64,000 nt of DNA from Mycobacterium gordonae (GCF_002101675.1 NZ_LQOY01000207.1:117852-181851); one strand, 5' to 3'; shown: positions 25,606-34,237, numbered from the stretch's first letter. Notes: generated from the sequence alone by a model not told the origin. Numbers and translations are program-made.

Positions 25606-27648
25606 TCAGCCTTCGGGCACCTCACGCTCGATCTCGTCGAGCCATATCCGCGCGGACATGTCCGAGGGCGCGCGCCAGTCCCCGCGCGGTGACAGCGAGC
25701 CGCCGTGAGAAACCTTGGGGCCGTTGGGCAATGCAGAACGCTTGAATTGGCTGAACGAGTAGAACCGCTGCACGAAGACCTGAAGCCAGTGCCGGATTTC
25801 CGACAGCGAGTAGGTGGGCCGGTTACCTTCGGGGAAGCCGGGCGGCCACTGGCCGCGTTCCGGGTCGCTCCACGCATGCCAGGCCAGGAACGCGATCTTG
25901 GACGGCTGGAAGCCGTGCCGCAACACTTGGAACAACGAAAAGTCCTGCAGCGCGTAGGGACCGACTTTGGCCTCACTGCTCTGCAGCTCTTCTTCCTCGC
26001 CGGCCGGCACTAGCTCGGGAGTGATTTCGGTGTCCACCACCGACTGCAGCACATCGGTGACGCTCTTCTCGAACTGATCGGTGGAGATGACCCACCGAAT
26101 CAGGTGCTGGATGAGTGTCTTGGGCACACCGCCGTTGACGTTGTAATGCGACATCTGGTCGCCGACACCGTAGGTCGACCAGCCGAGCGCGAGTTCGGAG
26201 AGGTCTCCGGTGCCCAGCACGATGCCGCCGCGCTGGTTGGCCAACCGGAACAGGTAGTCCGTCCGCAGCCCGGCCTGAACATTCTCGAAGGTGACGTCGT
26301 ACACCTTCTCCCCTCGTGCGAAGGGATGGCCTATCTCGGCGAACATCCGCTTGGCTGTTTCGCGGATGTCGATCTCTTCGAACGTGATACCCAACGCCTC
26401 GCCCAGTTTGATGGCGTTGTTCTTGGTGTGGTCGCCGGTGGCGAATCCCGGCAGGGTGAACCCCAGGATGTCGCTGCGCGGCCGGCCCTCCCGGTCCATC
26501 GCCTTGGCCGCGACGATCAACGCGTGCGTCGAGTCCAGCCCCCCGGACACGCCGATGATCACCTTCGGATAGTCCAGTGCCCGCAGCCGCTGCTCGAGTC
26601 CGGCGACCTGGATGTTGTATGCCTCGTAGCAATCCTGTTCCAGCCGTTCGCGATTGGACGGCACGAACGGGAAGCGTTCGATATTGCGTAGCAAGCCGAT
26701 GTCGTCAGAAGGCGGGTCGAGGCGAAACTCGACACGGCGGAACGAGTCCGTGGCCGCTCGATGGTGGCGCCGATTGTCGTCGAACGTGCCCATCCGCAAC
26801 CGCTCAGAGCGCAGCAGTCCCGTGTCGACGTCAGCGACCGAACGGCGCTCCCCCTTGGGAAAGCGCTCCGAGCACGCGAGCTCGGTGCCGTTCTCCCAAA
26901 TCATGGTCTGCCCGTCCCACGCCAGGTCGGTCGTCGACTCGCCCTCCCCCGCGGCGGCATACACGTAGGCCGCCAGGCACCGTGCGGACGCCGAGCGGGC
27001 GAGCAGGCAGCGGTCTTCAGCCCTGCCGATGGTGATCGGGCTGCCGGACAGGTTCGCCAGCACGGTCGCCCCGGCCAGGGCCGCCTCGGCGCTGGGCGGG
27101 ACCGGCACGAACATGTCTTCGCAGATCTCGACGTGCAACACGAAATCCGGCAGGTCCGAGGCGCTGAACAGCAGATCGGGGCCGAACGGGACGTCGCGGT
27201 CCGCGATCCGGATGGTGCCGCGCTCGCCGTCACCCGGTGCGATCTGGCGGTACTCGTAGAACTCCCGGTAGGTGGGCAGGTAGGACTTGGGCACCACGCC
27301 GAGCACGACTCCGCGATGAATGACCACCGCGGTGTTGTAGATGCGGTGCAGGTGCCGCAACGGGGCGCCCACGACCAGCACCGGAAGCAGGCCCGCGGAC
27401 GCGGCCACGACCTCGCCGAGCGCCTCTTCCACGGAATCGAGCAGGGCATTCTGCAACAGGATGTCCTCGATGGAATACCCACACAAGGTGAGTTCCGGGA
27501 AGACCGCCAGCGCCACGCCGTCGTCGTGGCATTGGCGGGCCAACCCCAGAACCGACGCCGCGTTAGCCGCCGGGTCGCCGATTGACGTGTGGTGCGTGCA
27601 CGCGGCAACGCGCACGAACCCGTGCCGGTATGCGGAGTAAAAGCTCAT
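25606..27648 (-). CDS. nadE: Glutamine-dependent NAD+ synthetase
   Basis: A 680-residue two-domain enzyme. The N-terminal nitrilase-type glutaminase has FPELTLCGYS (Glu), KSYLPTYREFYE (Lys) and HVEICEDMFVP (Cys). The C-terminal synthetase has the P-loop IGVSGGLDSTHALIVA and LGTGDLSELALGWSTYG. Ammonia from glutamine is channelled to convert deamido-NAD to NAD+. The ATG at 27646-27648 (MSFYSAYRHGFVRVA) matches the Rv2438c N-terminus and follows GGAGGG; twelve upstream in-frame codons are excluded. It is divergent from a sirtuin gene, an NAD+ consumer, 83 bases away. Confidence 0.97.
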   Translation of the reverse strand: MSFYSAYRHGFVRVAACTHHTSIGDPAANAASVLGLARQCHDDGVALAVFPELTLCGYSIEDILLQNALLDSVEEALGEVVAASAGLLPVLVVGAPLRHLHRIYNTAVVIHRGVVLGVVPKSYLPTYREFYEYRQIAPGDGERGTIRIADRDVPFGPDLLFSASDLPDFVLHVEICEDMFVPVPPSAEAALAGATVLANLSGSPITIGRAEDRCLLARSASARCLAAYVYAAAGEGESTTDLAWDGQTMIWENGTELACSERFPKGERRSVADVDTGLLRSERLRMGTFDDNRRHHRAATDSFRRVEFRLDPPSDDIGLLRNIERFPFVPSNRERLEQDCYEAYNIQVAGLEQRLRALDYPKVIIGVSGGLDSTHALIVAAKAMDREGRPRSDILGFTLPGFATGDHTKNNAIKLGEALGITFEEIDIRETAKRMFAEIGHPFARGEKVYDVTFENVQAGLRTDYLFRLANQRGGIVLGTGDLSELALGWSTYGVGDQMSHYNVNGGVPKTLIQHLIRWVISTDQFEKSVTDVLQSVVDTEITPELVPAGEEEELQSSEAKVGPYALQDFSLFQVLRHGFQPSKIAFLAWHAWSDPERGQWPPGFPEGNRPTYSLSEIRHWLQVFVQRFYSFSQFKRSALPNGPKVSHGGSLSPRGDWRAPSDMSARIWLDEIEREVPEG

Positions 27649-27718
27649 CGCCCTCCATTCTCGCGTTACTGTCGCATTGCCCACCCCGAGGCCGGGTGAC
27701 GGGGTGCCGACTAGTGCC

Positions 27719-27724
27719 TAGTCT
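27719..27724 (+). promoter_or_regulatory. Candidate -10 box of leaderless sirtuin gene
   Basis: TAGTCT is seven bases before the GTG at 27732. It is part of CTAGTCTCGGTG (27718-27729), identical in sequence and spacing to the element before rbsK. Confidence 0.5.
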
Positions 27725-27731
27725 CGGTGGA

Positions 27732-28565
27732 GTGGAGTCCCCCGAGCTCATCGCCTTGCTGTCCGGGCGCCGAATTGCGGTGCTCACGGGCGCGGGCCTG
27801 TCCACGGATTCGGGCATACCCGATTACCGCGGACCTGACTCCCCGCCCAGCAATCCGATGACGATCCGGCAGTTCACCTCCGACCCGGAGTTTCGGCGGC
27901 GATACTGGGCGCGCAACCATCTCGGCTGGCGGCACATGGACAACACGCAGCCCAATGCCGGACACCGGGCACTGGCGACGCTCGAGCGGGCGGGCGTGGT
28001 GACCGGGGTGATCACCCAGAATGTCGACCTGCTGCACACCAAGGCCGGCAGCAGCAACGTCGTCAATCTGCACGGCACCTACGCGCAGGTGGCCTGCCTC
28101 GACTGCGGCTACCGTATGACTCGCGCCGCGTTGGCCGAACAACTCGAGGCGCTCAATCCCGGATTCATCGAGCGTTCCGAAGCCGTCGGCGGCCTGGCGG
28201 TGGCTCCGGATGCCGACGCGGTCGTCGCCGACACCTCCTCGTTCCGCTACCTCGACTGCCCGCGCTGCGGCGGCATGCTCAAGCCGGACATCGTCTACTT
28301 CGGCGAGAGCGTCCCCAAAGACATTGTCGATCGGGCTTATTCACTCGTCGATCAGGCGCAGGCGCTGCTGGTGGCCGGCTCCTCGCTGACGGTGTTCTCC
28401 GGTTACCGGTTCGTGCGCCACGCCGTCGCCCACAACATTCCCGTCGCGATCGTCAACCGCGGCCGCACCCGCGGCGACGACCTGGCCACCGTCACGGTCG
28501 ACGGCGGCTGTTCGGAGATGCTGACGCTGCTGGCCGCAGAACTAGCCCTCAGCGCGCCCTTCTGA
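27732..28565 (+). CDS. SIR2 family NAD-dependent protein deacylase
   Basis: The 277-residue protein has the full sirtuin core: GAGLSTDSGIPDYRG (NAD binding), TQNVDLLHTKAG, the catalytic His114 in NLHGTYAQ, and a zinc ribbon of Cys122/Cys125 (CLDC) and Cys176/Cys179 (CPRC). The GAGxSTxSGIPDYRG and TQNVDxLH signatures resemble class II (SIRT4-like) bacterial sirtuins; it is distinct from the CobB-type Rv1151c. It removes acyl groups (or transfers ADP-ribose) using NAD+. GTG at 27732 is chosen for the family N-terminus and the TAGTCT box; the frame is open further upstream. It is divergent from nadE and its end overlaps a small opposite gene by 17 bases. Confidence 0.92.
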   Translation: MESPELIALLSGRRIAVLTGAGLSTDSGIPDYRGPDSPPSNPMTIRQFTSDPEFRRRYWARNHLGWRHMDNTQPNAGHRALATLERAGVVTGVITQNVDLLHTKAGSSNVVNLHGTYAQVACLDCGYRMTRAALAEQLEALNPGFIERSEAVGGLAVAPDADAVVADTSSFRYLDCPRCGGMLKPDIVYFGESVPKDIVDRAYSLVDQAQALLVAGSSLTVFSGYRFVRHAVAHNIPVAIVNRGRTRGDDLATVTVDGGCSEMLTLLAAELALSAPF

Positions 28566-28722
28566 CCTCGGCGATGAACTGGCGTCCCCGGTTGTCCACC
28601 ACCTGCCAGGAGGACGGCCCGATCAGCCGCGGGTGACCCAGCATGTAGACGGCCTGCCGGGCGTCCTGCTCCCGCTCGATGTTGTCGACACGCATGCCGT
28701 GAGATGTTGTCAGAGCCCACAT
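28549..28722 (-). CDS. Small protein, 57 aa, unknown function (possible Rv2438A counterpart)
   Basis: The product starts MWALTTSHGMRVDNIERE and ends FIAEVRRAR. It is charged, soluble, with no membrane segment, and contains LIGPSSWQVVDNRGRQF, which could be a short beta-hairpin. Support for a gene: GGAGAG lies six bases before the ATG at 28720-28722, and composition is protein-like. Its last 17 bases overlap the convergent sirtuin gene. I recall a small annotated gene, Rv2438A, near nadE in M. tuberculosis and this may be its counterpart; that link is uncertain. Confidence 0.6.
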   Translation of the reverse strand: MWALTTSHGMRVDNIEREQDARQAVYMLGHPRLIGPSSWQVVDNRGRQFIAEVRRAR

Positions 28723-28877
28723 GATTCTCTCCGATTTCGGCTAACTCCGCTGATGCGAAGAGCTTTTCGGAGGCGCCTGTGCGGATCCTCGGCGAATTCT
28801 CCACGATCTCTAAAAACGACAGGAGGCGCACAGTGCGCCACGAGCGAGCGCGACTGTAGTCCTCTCGGCCCGAGCTG

Positions 28878-30137
28878 TCAGAAAGTGCAGGGCATGCTGC
28901 GGATCGCGTGGATGAAATTGCCCGGGACGTAGACCGGTTCACCCGCCGCGATCTCCGGCAGCTGGCTGAGCAGTTCGCCGAAGATGGCGCGCAACTGGGC
29001 CCGGGCGACGTGGGCGCCGAGGCAGAAGTGTACGCCTCCGCCACCGAAGCCCAGGTGCGGATTCGGGCTGCGGCTCAGGTCGAAACGGCCAGGCTCGTCG
29101 AAGGCCTCGGTGTCCCGGTTTCCGGACGCGTAGAACATGACGACCTTGTCCCCCGCCCGAATCTGCTGCCCGCCGAGCTCGAAATCCGTTGCCGCTGTTC
29201 GGCGGAAGGTCATCACCGGGGTGGCCCATCGGATGAACTCTTCGACCGCCGTTCCGATGCGGTCCTCGTAACCTGCTTGCAGCCAAGCTCTTTCGCCAGG
29301 GAAGTCGGTGAGCGCCTTCAAGGCGTGGCTGGTGGTCTGGCGGGTGGTGTCGTTGCCGGCCACGGCCAGCAGCACGAAAAACGCCGCGACGTCCGCATCG
29401 GAAAGCCGGTCGCCGTCGACCTCGGCGTTCACCAGCGCGCTGAACAGATCCTCGCCCGGATTCTCCCGGCGCTGGGCGGCCAACTGGCCGGCGACCTGGT
29501 GCAGGTACACCTGGTTCTCGAACACCACCTGCAGCGGTTCGCGGCCGTCGAGGTACTCCGGATCGGCCCAGGACACCAGGGCGTCGGCCGCGTGTGCCAC
29601 CTGCTGCCGTTCGGACTCCGGGATGCCGACCATGTCCGAGAGCGTCCGGATCGGCAGTTCCTTGGCACAGTATTCGACGAAGTCGACGCCGCTGCCGGCC
29701 GCACGCAATTCCTCGACGATGGTCTTCGCGTTGGCCTGGATGGATTGCTCGATACGGCGGACCTGTCGGGGTGTGAACGCGGCGCTGACAAGTTTGCGCA
29801 GCTTGGTGTGCCGCGGCGGGTCCATCGCCAAGAAGGACTGGGACGCTTCGAGCAGTTCCTCGGGGATGCTGGCGAACATCACGCCCTTGCCGGACCGGAA
29901 GACGTCGTTGTTGCGACTGACCGCGACGATGTCGGCGCGTCGGGTGACCGCCCAATAACCGGGGTCGTCGGGGTCATCCATCAGGGTGTCCTTGACCGGA
30001 GAATGCCAGCTCACCGGACGCTCCGCGCGCAGCACCGCGAAGGAGCGTTCCCGATCCTCGGCGGTGGTCGACCAGAACTGCGGTGACGACAGGTCGATGG
30101 CGTCGTAGGTGCGGCCGCTCGCATATGTCGCTGTCAT
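28878..30137 (-). CDS. Cytochrome P450
   Basis: A 419-residue soluble bacterial P450. The heme-binding loop is FGGGGVHFCLGAHVAR with the thiolate Cys372, the I-helix oxygen-activation motif is AGNDTT, and the K-helix ExxR is EEFIR. It begins TATYASGRTYDAIDLSSPQF, close to steroid/fatty-acid oxidising mycobacterial CYPs, but the substrate cannot be told. The ATG at 30135-30137 is preferred over the one at 30161, which lies inside the operator; TAGAGT sits seven bases before it, suggesting a leaderless mRNA. It is divergent from a TetR gene. No ferredoxin gene is adjacent. Confidence 0.93.
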   Translation of the reverse strand: MTATYASGRTYDAIDLSSPQFWSTTAEDRERSFAVLRAERPVSWHSPVKDTLMDDPDDPGYWAVTRRADIVAVSRNNDVFRSGKGVMFASIPEELLEASQSFLAMDPPRHTKLRKLVSAAFTPRQVRRIEQSIQANAKTIVEELRAAGSGVDFVEYCAKELPIRTLSDMVGIPESERQQVAHAADALVSWADPEYLDGREPLQVVFENQVYLHQVAGQLAAQRRENPGEDLFSALVNAEVDGDRLSDADVAAFFVLLAVAGNDTTRQTTSHALKALTDFPGERAWLQAGYEDRIGTAVEEFIRWATPVMTFRRTAATDFELGGQQIRAGDKVVMFYASGNRDTEAFDEPGRFDLSRSPNPHLGFGGGGVHFCLGAHVARAQLRAIFGELLSQLPEIAAGEPVYVPGNFIHAIRSMPCTF

Positions 30138-30144
30138 GGGCCCG

Positions 30145-30150
30145 ACTCTA
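30145..30150 (-). promoter_or_regulatory. Candidate -10 box of leaderless P450 gene
   Basis: TAGAGT on the minus strand ends seven bases before the P450 ATG and directly abuts the palindromic operator at 30151-30173. Confidence 0.55.
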
Positions 30151-30173
30151 TGACTAGACATACTGTCTAGTCA
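30151..30173. promoter_or_regulatory. Palindromic operator between P450 and TetR genes
   Basis: TGACTAGACA (30151-30160) and TGTCTAGTCA (30164-30173) are perfect 10-bp inverted arms around TAC. It abuts the P450 -10 box and reaches the expected -35 zone of the TetR promoter (-10 at 30192-30197). One bound regulator could block both promoters. Confidence 0.8.
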
Positions 30174-30191
30174 ATATGTCCCCAGCGCGGC

Positions 30192-30197
30192 TATGCT
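30192..30197 (+). promoter_or_regulatory. Candidate -10 box of leaderless tetR gene
   Basis: TATGCT lies six bases before the ATG at 30204, so the regulator mRNA is probably leaderless; no Shine-Dalgarno is present between them. Confidence 0.5.
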
Positions 30198-30203
30198 GGG
30201 CGA

Positions 30204-30848
30204 ATGCCGTCGGTCACCCGCAAACCGCAAGCGCGCCAGGCGCGCCAGCAGCGGCGCGAACAGCTGGAGAGCAGACTGCTCGACGCCACCGAACGGCTGA
30301 TGAGTGAAGGCGCCAGCTTCACCGAGCTCAGCGTCGATCGGCTGGCCGGTGAGGCCGGGATCTCCCGGGCCAGCTTCTACATCTACTTCGAAGACAAGGG
30401 CCACCTGCTCCGACGCCTGGCGGCCGCGGTATTCGACGACCTCGCCGCCGCCGGGGAGCGGTGGTGGTCGGTGGCCGACCAACGCGATCCCGATGACCTC
30501 AGGGCGGCGATCGCCGGCATCGTCGCCAGTTACCGCCGCCACCAGCCGGTGTTGGTCGCGCTCAGCGAAATGGCCGGTTATGACGCCGCGACGGCCCAGA
30601 CTTACCGCGACCTGCTGAGTGCGATCTCGCAGCGGGTGCACCGTGTCATCGACCGCGGCCAGGCCGACGGATCGATTCGGCCGAGCCTCCCGGCCGCCAC
30701 CACAGCCAGCGCGTTGACCATGATGGTCGAACGGACCTGCCAGCTGGCCCTGCCGGCGCAGCCGCTGGACGACGACGCCGAACTCACCGACACGTTGGTC
30801 GAAATTATCTGGGCCGCGTTGTATCTCACGTCGGCGCCGGAAGCCTAG
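30204..30848 (+). CDS. TetR family transcriptional regulator
   Basis: A 214-residue regulator with a basic N-terminus and the TetR helix-turn-helix SVDRLAGEAGISRASFYIYF (about residues 47-66) followed by EDKGHLL. The C-terminal ligand domain is helical (about 85-205). It is divergent from the P450 gene across a perfect palindrome, so it most likely represses that gene and itself. The inducer is unknown, perhaps the P450 substrate (inference). Its stop overlaps the convergent proB stop by four bases. Confidence 0.92.
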   Translation: MPSVTRKPQARQARQQRREQLESRLLDATERLMSEGASFTELSVDRLAGEAGISRASFYIYFEDKGHLLRRLAAAVFDDLAAAGERWWSVADQRDPDDLRAAIAGIVASYRRHQPVLVALSEMAGYDAATAQTYRDLLSAISQRVHRVIDRGQADGSIRPSLPAATTASALTMMVERTCQLALPAQPLDDDAELTDTLVEIIWAALYLTSAPEA

Positions 30849-31951
30849 ACGGCCACCAGGTCGTCGGCGTGTACCGCAGGCCGGCGCATCTCCCCCGGCA
30901 GGTCCGACGTGGAGCGACCCATGATCGTCGTCAACTCAGCAGCGTCGTACGCGACGACGCCGCGCGCCACCACACTGGCGTCCGGGCCGCACAGTTCGAC
31001 GACGTCGCCGCCGAAGAACTTGCCCGACACCGCGACGATCCCCGCCGGAAGCAGCGAGCGGCGCTGCCCGATAACGGCGCGTACCGCCCCCGCGTCCAGC
31101 GACAGCGTGCCGGTGGCCTCGGCGGCGTAGCGCACCCAGAACCGGCGCGCCGACATCCGCTCGGCCCGCGGGGCGAACACGGTGCCCACCGACGCGTCGG
31201 TCAGCGCGGTCGCGGCATCGGCGGCCGGTGCCAGCAACACCGGCACCCCGGCATCGGCGGCCAGCAGCGCCGAGGACATCTTCGAGGCCATGCCGCCGGT
31301 GCCCAGATGGCTGCTCTGGCCGGCGACCACGCCGTCCAGATCCCCTGGCCCGGTCACCTCCGCGATGAATCTGGCGCCCTTGAACTTTCGCGGATCTGAG
31401 TCATAGAGACCGTCGATGTCGGACAGCAGCACCAGCGCGTCCGCGCCGACGAGATGGGCCACCAGTGCCGACAAGCGGTCGTTGTCGCCGAAGCGGATCT
31501 CGTTGGTGGCCACCGTGTCGTTCTCGTTCACGATCGCCACCGCGCGCAGTGCACGCAGCCGGTCCAGCGTGCGTTGGGCGTTGTTGTGCTGGACCCTCAT
31601 TGCGATGTCGTGGGCGGTCAGCAACACCTGACCCACGGTGCGGCCATACCGGGCAAATGCCGCGCTCCACGAGTTCACCAGGGCAACCTGCCCGACGCTG
31701 GCCGCGGCCTGCTTGGTGGCCAGATCCTTTGGCTTACGCGGCAATCCGAGCGGCTCCAGCCCCGCGGCGATGGCACCCGAGGAGACGATGACGACGTCGG
31801 ACCCCGCCTGCATCCGGGTCTCGATGGCGTCGGCGAGTTCGGCCAGCCGGCCGGCGTCGAACATGCCCGACTCGGTGGTGAGCGCGGTGGTTCCGACTTT
31901 GACGACGATGCTGCGCGCGGTCCGGATTCTTTCCCGGTAGGGACTGGTCAT
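30845..31951 (-). CDS. proB: Glutamate 5-kinase
   Basis: The 368-residue enzyme has an amino-acid kinase domain: IVVKVGTTALTTE, VIVSSGAIAAGLEPLG, NENDTVATNEIRFGDNDRLSA split over the glutamate site, and GTGGMASKM. A C-terminal PUA domain (about 285-365) follows. It phosphorylates glutamate for proline synthesis; proA is elsewhere in the window. The start overlaps the obg stop by four bases (ATGA), placing it last in rplU-rpmA-obg-proB. Proline feedback through the kinase domain is typical of the family. Confidence 0.96.
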   Translation of the reverse strand: MTSPYRERIRTARSIVVKVGTTALTTESGMFDAGRLAELADAIETRMQAGSDVVIVSSGAIAAGLEPLGLPRKPKDLATKQAAASVGQVALVNSWSAAFARYGRTVGQVLLTAHDIAMRVQHNNAQRTLDRLRALRAVAIVNENDTVATNEIRFGDNDRLSALVAHLVGADALVLLSDIDGLYDSDPRKFKGARFIAEVTGPGDLDGVVAGQSSHLGTGGMASKMSSALLAADAGVPVLLAPAADAATALTDASVGTVFAPRAERMSARRFWVRYAAEATGTLSLDAGAVRAVIGQRRSLLPAGIVAVSGKFFGGDVVELCGPDASVVARGVVAYDAAELTTIMGRSTSDLPGEMRRPAVHADDLVAV

Positions 31952-33390
31952 CGGTTGTCATCACGTTCGCGGCGCTGCCGCCGAGCGGCCTTGCGCTCGG
32001 CCGCGCCAATCCGGTCGGAGCGTTCCAGGCGCACGTCGGTACCGCGGCCGGTCAACGGAACCGGGCCACCGGCAGGGGTTTGCGGCTCCCAGTCAAACGT
32101 CATCTCACCGATGGTGACCGCGCAGCCGGGACGGGCGCCCAGGCGCAGCAGTTCGTCCTCCACACCGAGTCGGGCCAGCCGGTCGGCGAGGTAGCCGACC
32201 GCCTCGTCGTTGTCGAAATTGGTTTGGCCGACCCAACGCTCGGGCCGTGCGCCGGTAACCACGAAGCCGCCCTCACCATCGGGCTGCACGTCGAAACCGC
32301 TGTCGTCCACCGGCACCGGGCGGATGACCGGTCGCCGCGGTATCACGGCGGGCCGGGCGGCGTTGTATTCCGACACCATCTGCCATAGTCCGAAGATCAA
32401 CGGCTGCAAGCCTTCCCGGGTGACCGTCGACACCAGGAACACCGGCCAGCCGCGCTGGGCGATCTCCTCGTGGACGAACTCCGCGAGCTCGCGGGCCTCG
32501 GGCACGTCAATCTTGTTGAGTACCACCGCGCGTGGCCGCTCGGCCAGGTCGCCCAGTACGGCATCACCCTGCAGCGTGGGCGTGTAGGCCGCGAGTTCGG
32601 CCTCGAGTGCGTCGATGTCGGAGATCGGGTCGCGTCCGGGTTCGGCGGTGGCACAGTCCACCACGTGCACCAGCACCGCGCAGCGCTCGATGTGGCGCAG
32701 GAAGTCCAGGCCCAGGCCGCGGCCTTCGGAGGCGCCCGGAATCAGCCCCGGCACGTCGGCGACGGTGAAGGAATGCTCGCCGGCCGACACCACGCCCAGG
32801 TTGGGAACCAGCGTGGTGAACGGGTAGTCGGCGATCTTGGGCTTGGCCGCCGAAATCACCGACACCAGCGACGACTTCCCGGCCGAGGGAAACCCGACCA
32901 AACCGACGTCGGCGACGGTCTTGAGCTCGAGGGTGAGGTCGCGTTCCTGTCCCGGTTCCCCGAGCAGCGCGAAGCCAGGGGCCTTACGGGCGCGGGATGC
33001 CAGCGCTGCGTTGCCCAGACCGCCGCGGCCACCGGCGGCGGCTTCGAAGCGGGTGCCGGCGCCGATCAGGTCGGCCAGCAGCCGGCCGTTCTCATCGAGG
33101 ACCACGGTGCCGTCGGGAACCTTGACTTCCAGGTCAGCACCGGCGGCGCCGTCCCGGTTGTTGCCCATCCCCTGCTTGCCGGACGGCGCGGTGACGTGCG
33201 GGCGGAAATGGAAGTCGAGCAGCGTGTGGACCTGGGGGTCGACGACGAAGACAATGCTGCCGCCGCGGCCGCCATTCCCGCCATCCGGGCCGCCCAGCGG
33301 TTTGAATTTCTCGCGGTGGACCGATGCGCAACCGTTGCCGCCGGAACCCGCTCGTGTATGAATGACCACCCGATCGACGAATCGAGGCAT
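31948..33390 (-). CDS. obg: Obg family GTPase
   Basis: The 480-residue protein starts MPRFVDRVVIHTRAGSGGNG with the glycine-rich Obg fold (about 1-158). The G domain has G1 GFPSAGKSSLVS, G3 DVPGLIPGASEGRGLG and G4 NKID. A C-terminal OCT domain (about 340-430) precedes an Arg-rich tail. Obg binds the 50S subunit and links GTP/ppGpp levels to ribosome assembly. It follows rpmA, an arrangement conserved across bacteria. AAGGGGAAG precedes the ATG. Confidence 0.97.
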   Translation of the reverse strand: MPRFVDRVVIHTRAGSGGNGCASVHREKFKPLGGPDGGNGGRGGSIVFVVDPQVHTLLDFHFRPHVTAPSGKQGMGNNRDGAAGADLEVKVPDGTVVLDENGRLLADLIGAGTRFEAAAGGRGGLGNAALASRARKAPGFALLGEPGQERDLTLELKTVADVGLVGFPSAGKSSLVSVISAAKPKIADYPFTTLVPNLGVVSAGEHSFTVADVPGLIPGASEGRGLGLDFLRHIERCAVLVHVVDCATAEPGRDPISDIDALEAELAAYTPTLQGDAVLGDLAERPRAVVLNKIDVPEARELAEFVHEEIAQRGWPVFLVSTVTREGLQPLIFGLWQMVSEYNAARPAVIPRRPVIRPVPVDDSGFDVQPDGEGGFVVTGARPERWVGQTNFDNDEAVGYLADRLARLGVEDELLRLGARPGCAVTIGEMTFDWEPQTPAGGPVPLTGRGTDVRLERSDRIGAAERKAARRQRRERDDNR

Positions 33391-33442
33391 CGGGCTTCCC
33401 CTTAATTGGCCGCGGACATGCCGTGAGGCACGTCCGCAGCAC

Positions 33443-33709
33443 TCAGTCGGCGCTCTGTCCGGCTGGAACGATGTTGACGGTCTTGCGGCCGCCCTTGACG
33501 CCGAACTGGACCGCGCCGGCCGCCTTGGCGAACAGCGTGTCGTCGCCGCCGCGACCGACGTCGACGCCCGGGTGGAACTTGGTGCCGCGCTGACGGACCA
33601 GGATCTCGCCGGCCTTGACGACCTGACCGCCGAAGCGCTTGACGCCGAGCCGCTGCGCGGCGGAATCGCGACCGTTGCGCGAGCTGGACGCGCCCTTCTT
33701 GTGTGCCAT
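33443..33709 (-). CDS. rpmA: 50S ribosomal protein L27
   Basis: An 88-residue basic protein beginning MAHKKGASSSRNGRDSAAQR, the L27 signature whose N-terminus reaches the peptidyl transferase centre. GQVVKAGEILVRQRGTKFHPG is also diagnostic. It has no removable N-terminal extension of the firmicute type. GGAGG lies about eight bases upstream; the gene begins 13 bases after rplU and precedes obg. Confidence 0.98.
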   Translation of the reverse strand: MAHKKGASSSRNGRDSAAQRLGVKRFGGQVVKAGEILVRQRGTKFHPGVDVGRGGDDTLFAKAAGAVQFGVKGGRKTVNIVPAGQSAD

Positions 33710-33722
33710 GTCTGCGCCTCCG

Positions 33723-34034
33723 CTACTTGATGCCGGTGACCTTGACGACCGTCAGCTGCTGACGGTGTCCCTGCCGCTTGTGGTAGCCGGTCTTGTTCTT
33801 GAACTTGTGGATACGGATCTTCGGGCCCTTGGTGTGCTCGAGCACCTCGCCGGTGACCGCGACCTTGGCCAGCGCCTGAGCATCGGTGGTGACGTTGGCG
33901 CCGTCGACGACCAGAGCGACCGGCAGCGACACGTTCGCGCCCGGCTCCGACTCCAGCTTCTCGACCTTCACCACGTCGCCGACGGCAACCTTGTACTGCT
34001 TACCGCCGGTCTTGACGATTGCGTACGTCGCCAT
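33723..34034 (-). CDS. rplU: 50S ribosomal protein L21
   Basis: The 103-residue protein starts MATYAIVKTGGKQYKVAVGD and has the C-terminal signature KIRIHKFKNKTGYHKRQGHRQ (broken here at His/Arg). The ATG at 34032-34034 is chosen from the family N-terminus, with GGCAGGAGC upstream; the open frame to 34172 is not protein-like. It heads rplU-rpmA-obg-proB. The 203 bases up to the rne stop contain its leader; I found no recognisable ribosomal-protein leader fold there. Confidence 0.97.
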   Translation of the reverse strand: MATYAIVKTGGKQYKVAVGDVVKVEKLESEPGANVSLPVALVVDGANVTTDAQALAKVAVTGEVLEHTKGPKIRIHKFKNKTGYHKRQGHRQQLTVVKVTGIK

Positions 34035-34237
34035 CGTTGCTCCTGCCTCTTCTCGTCTGTCTGCGTCACACTCGCGCGCGGGTGAGCCCGGCGCGGGTGG
34101 TGGTCTGGGGTGCGGGCTCGGTGCCGGCCCGCTGTCGTCGGTCACATCCATTCGCCTAGACCCTGACGACAACTGTCCAAGGGTACGTGACCAGCACCTA
34201 CAGGGTCAAACCGGGCTTGCCCTTCTCCTAGAGGTGC

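Noticed and set aside
30138..30161. Earlier ATG for the P450 gene at 30161
   Set aside because: It lies inside the palindromic operator; the ATG at 30137 follows a TAGAGT box by seven bases and fits the family start.
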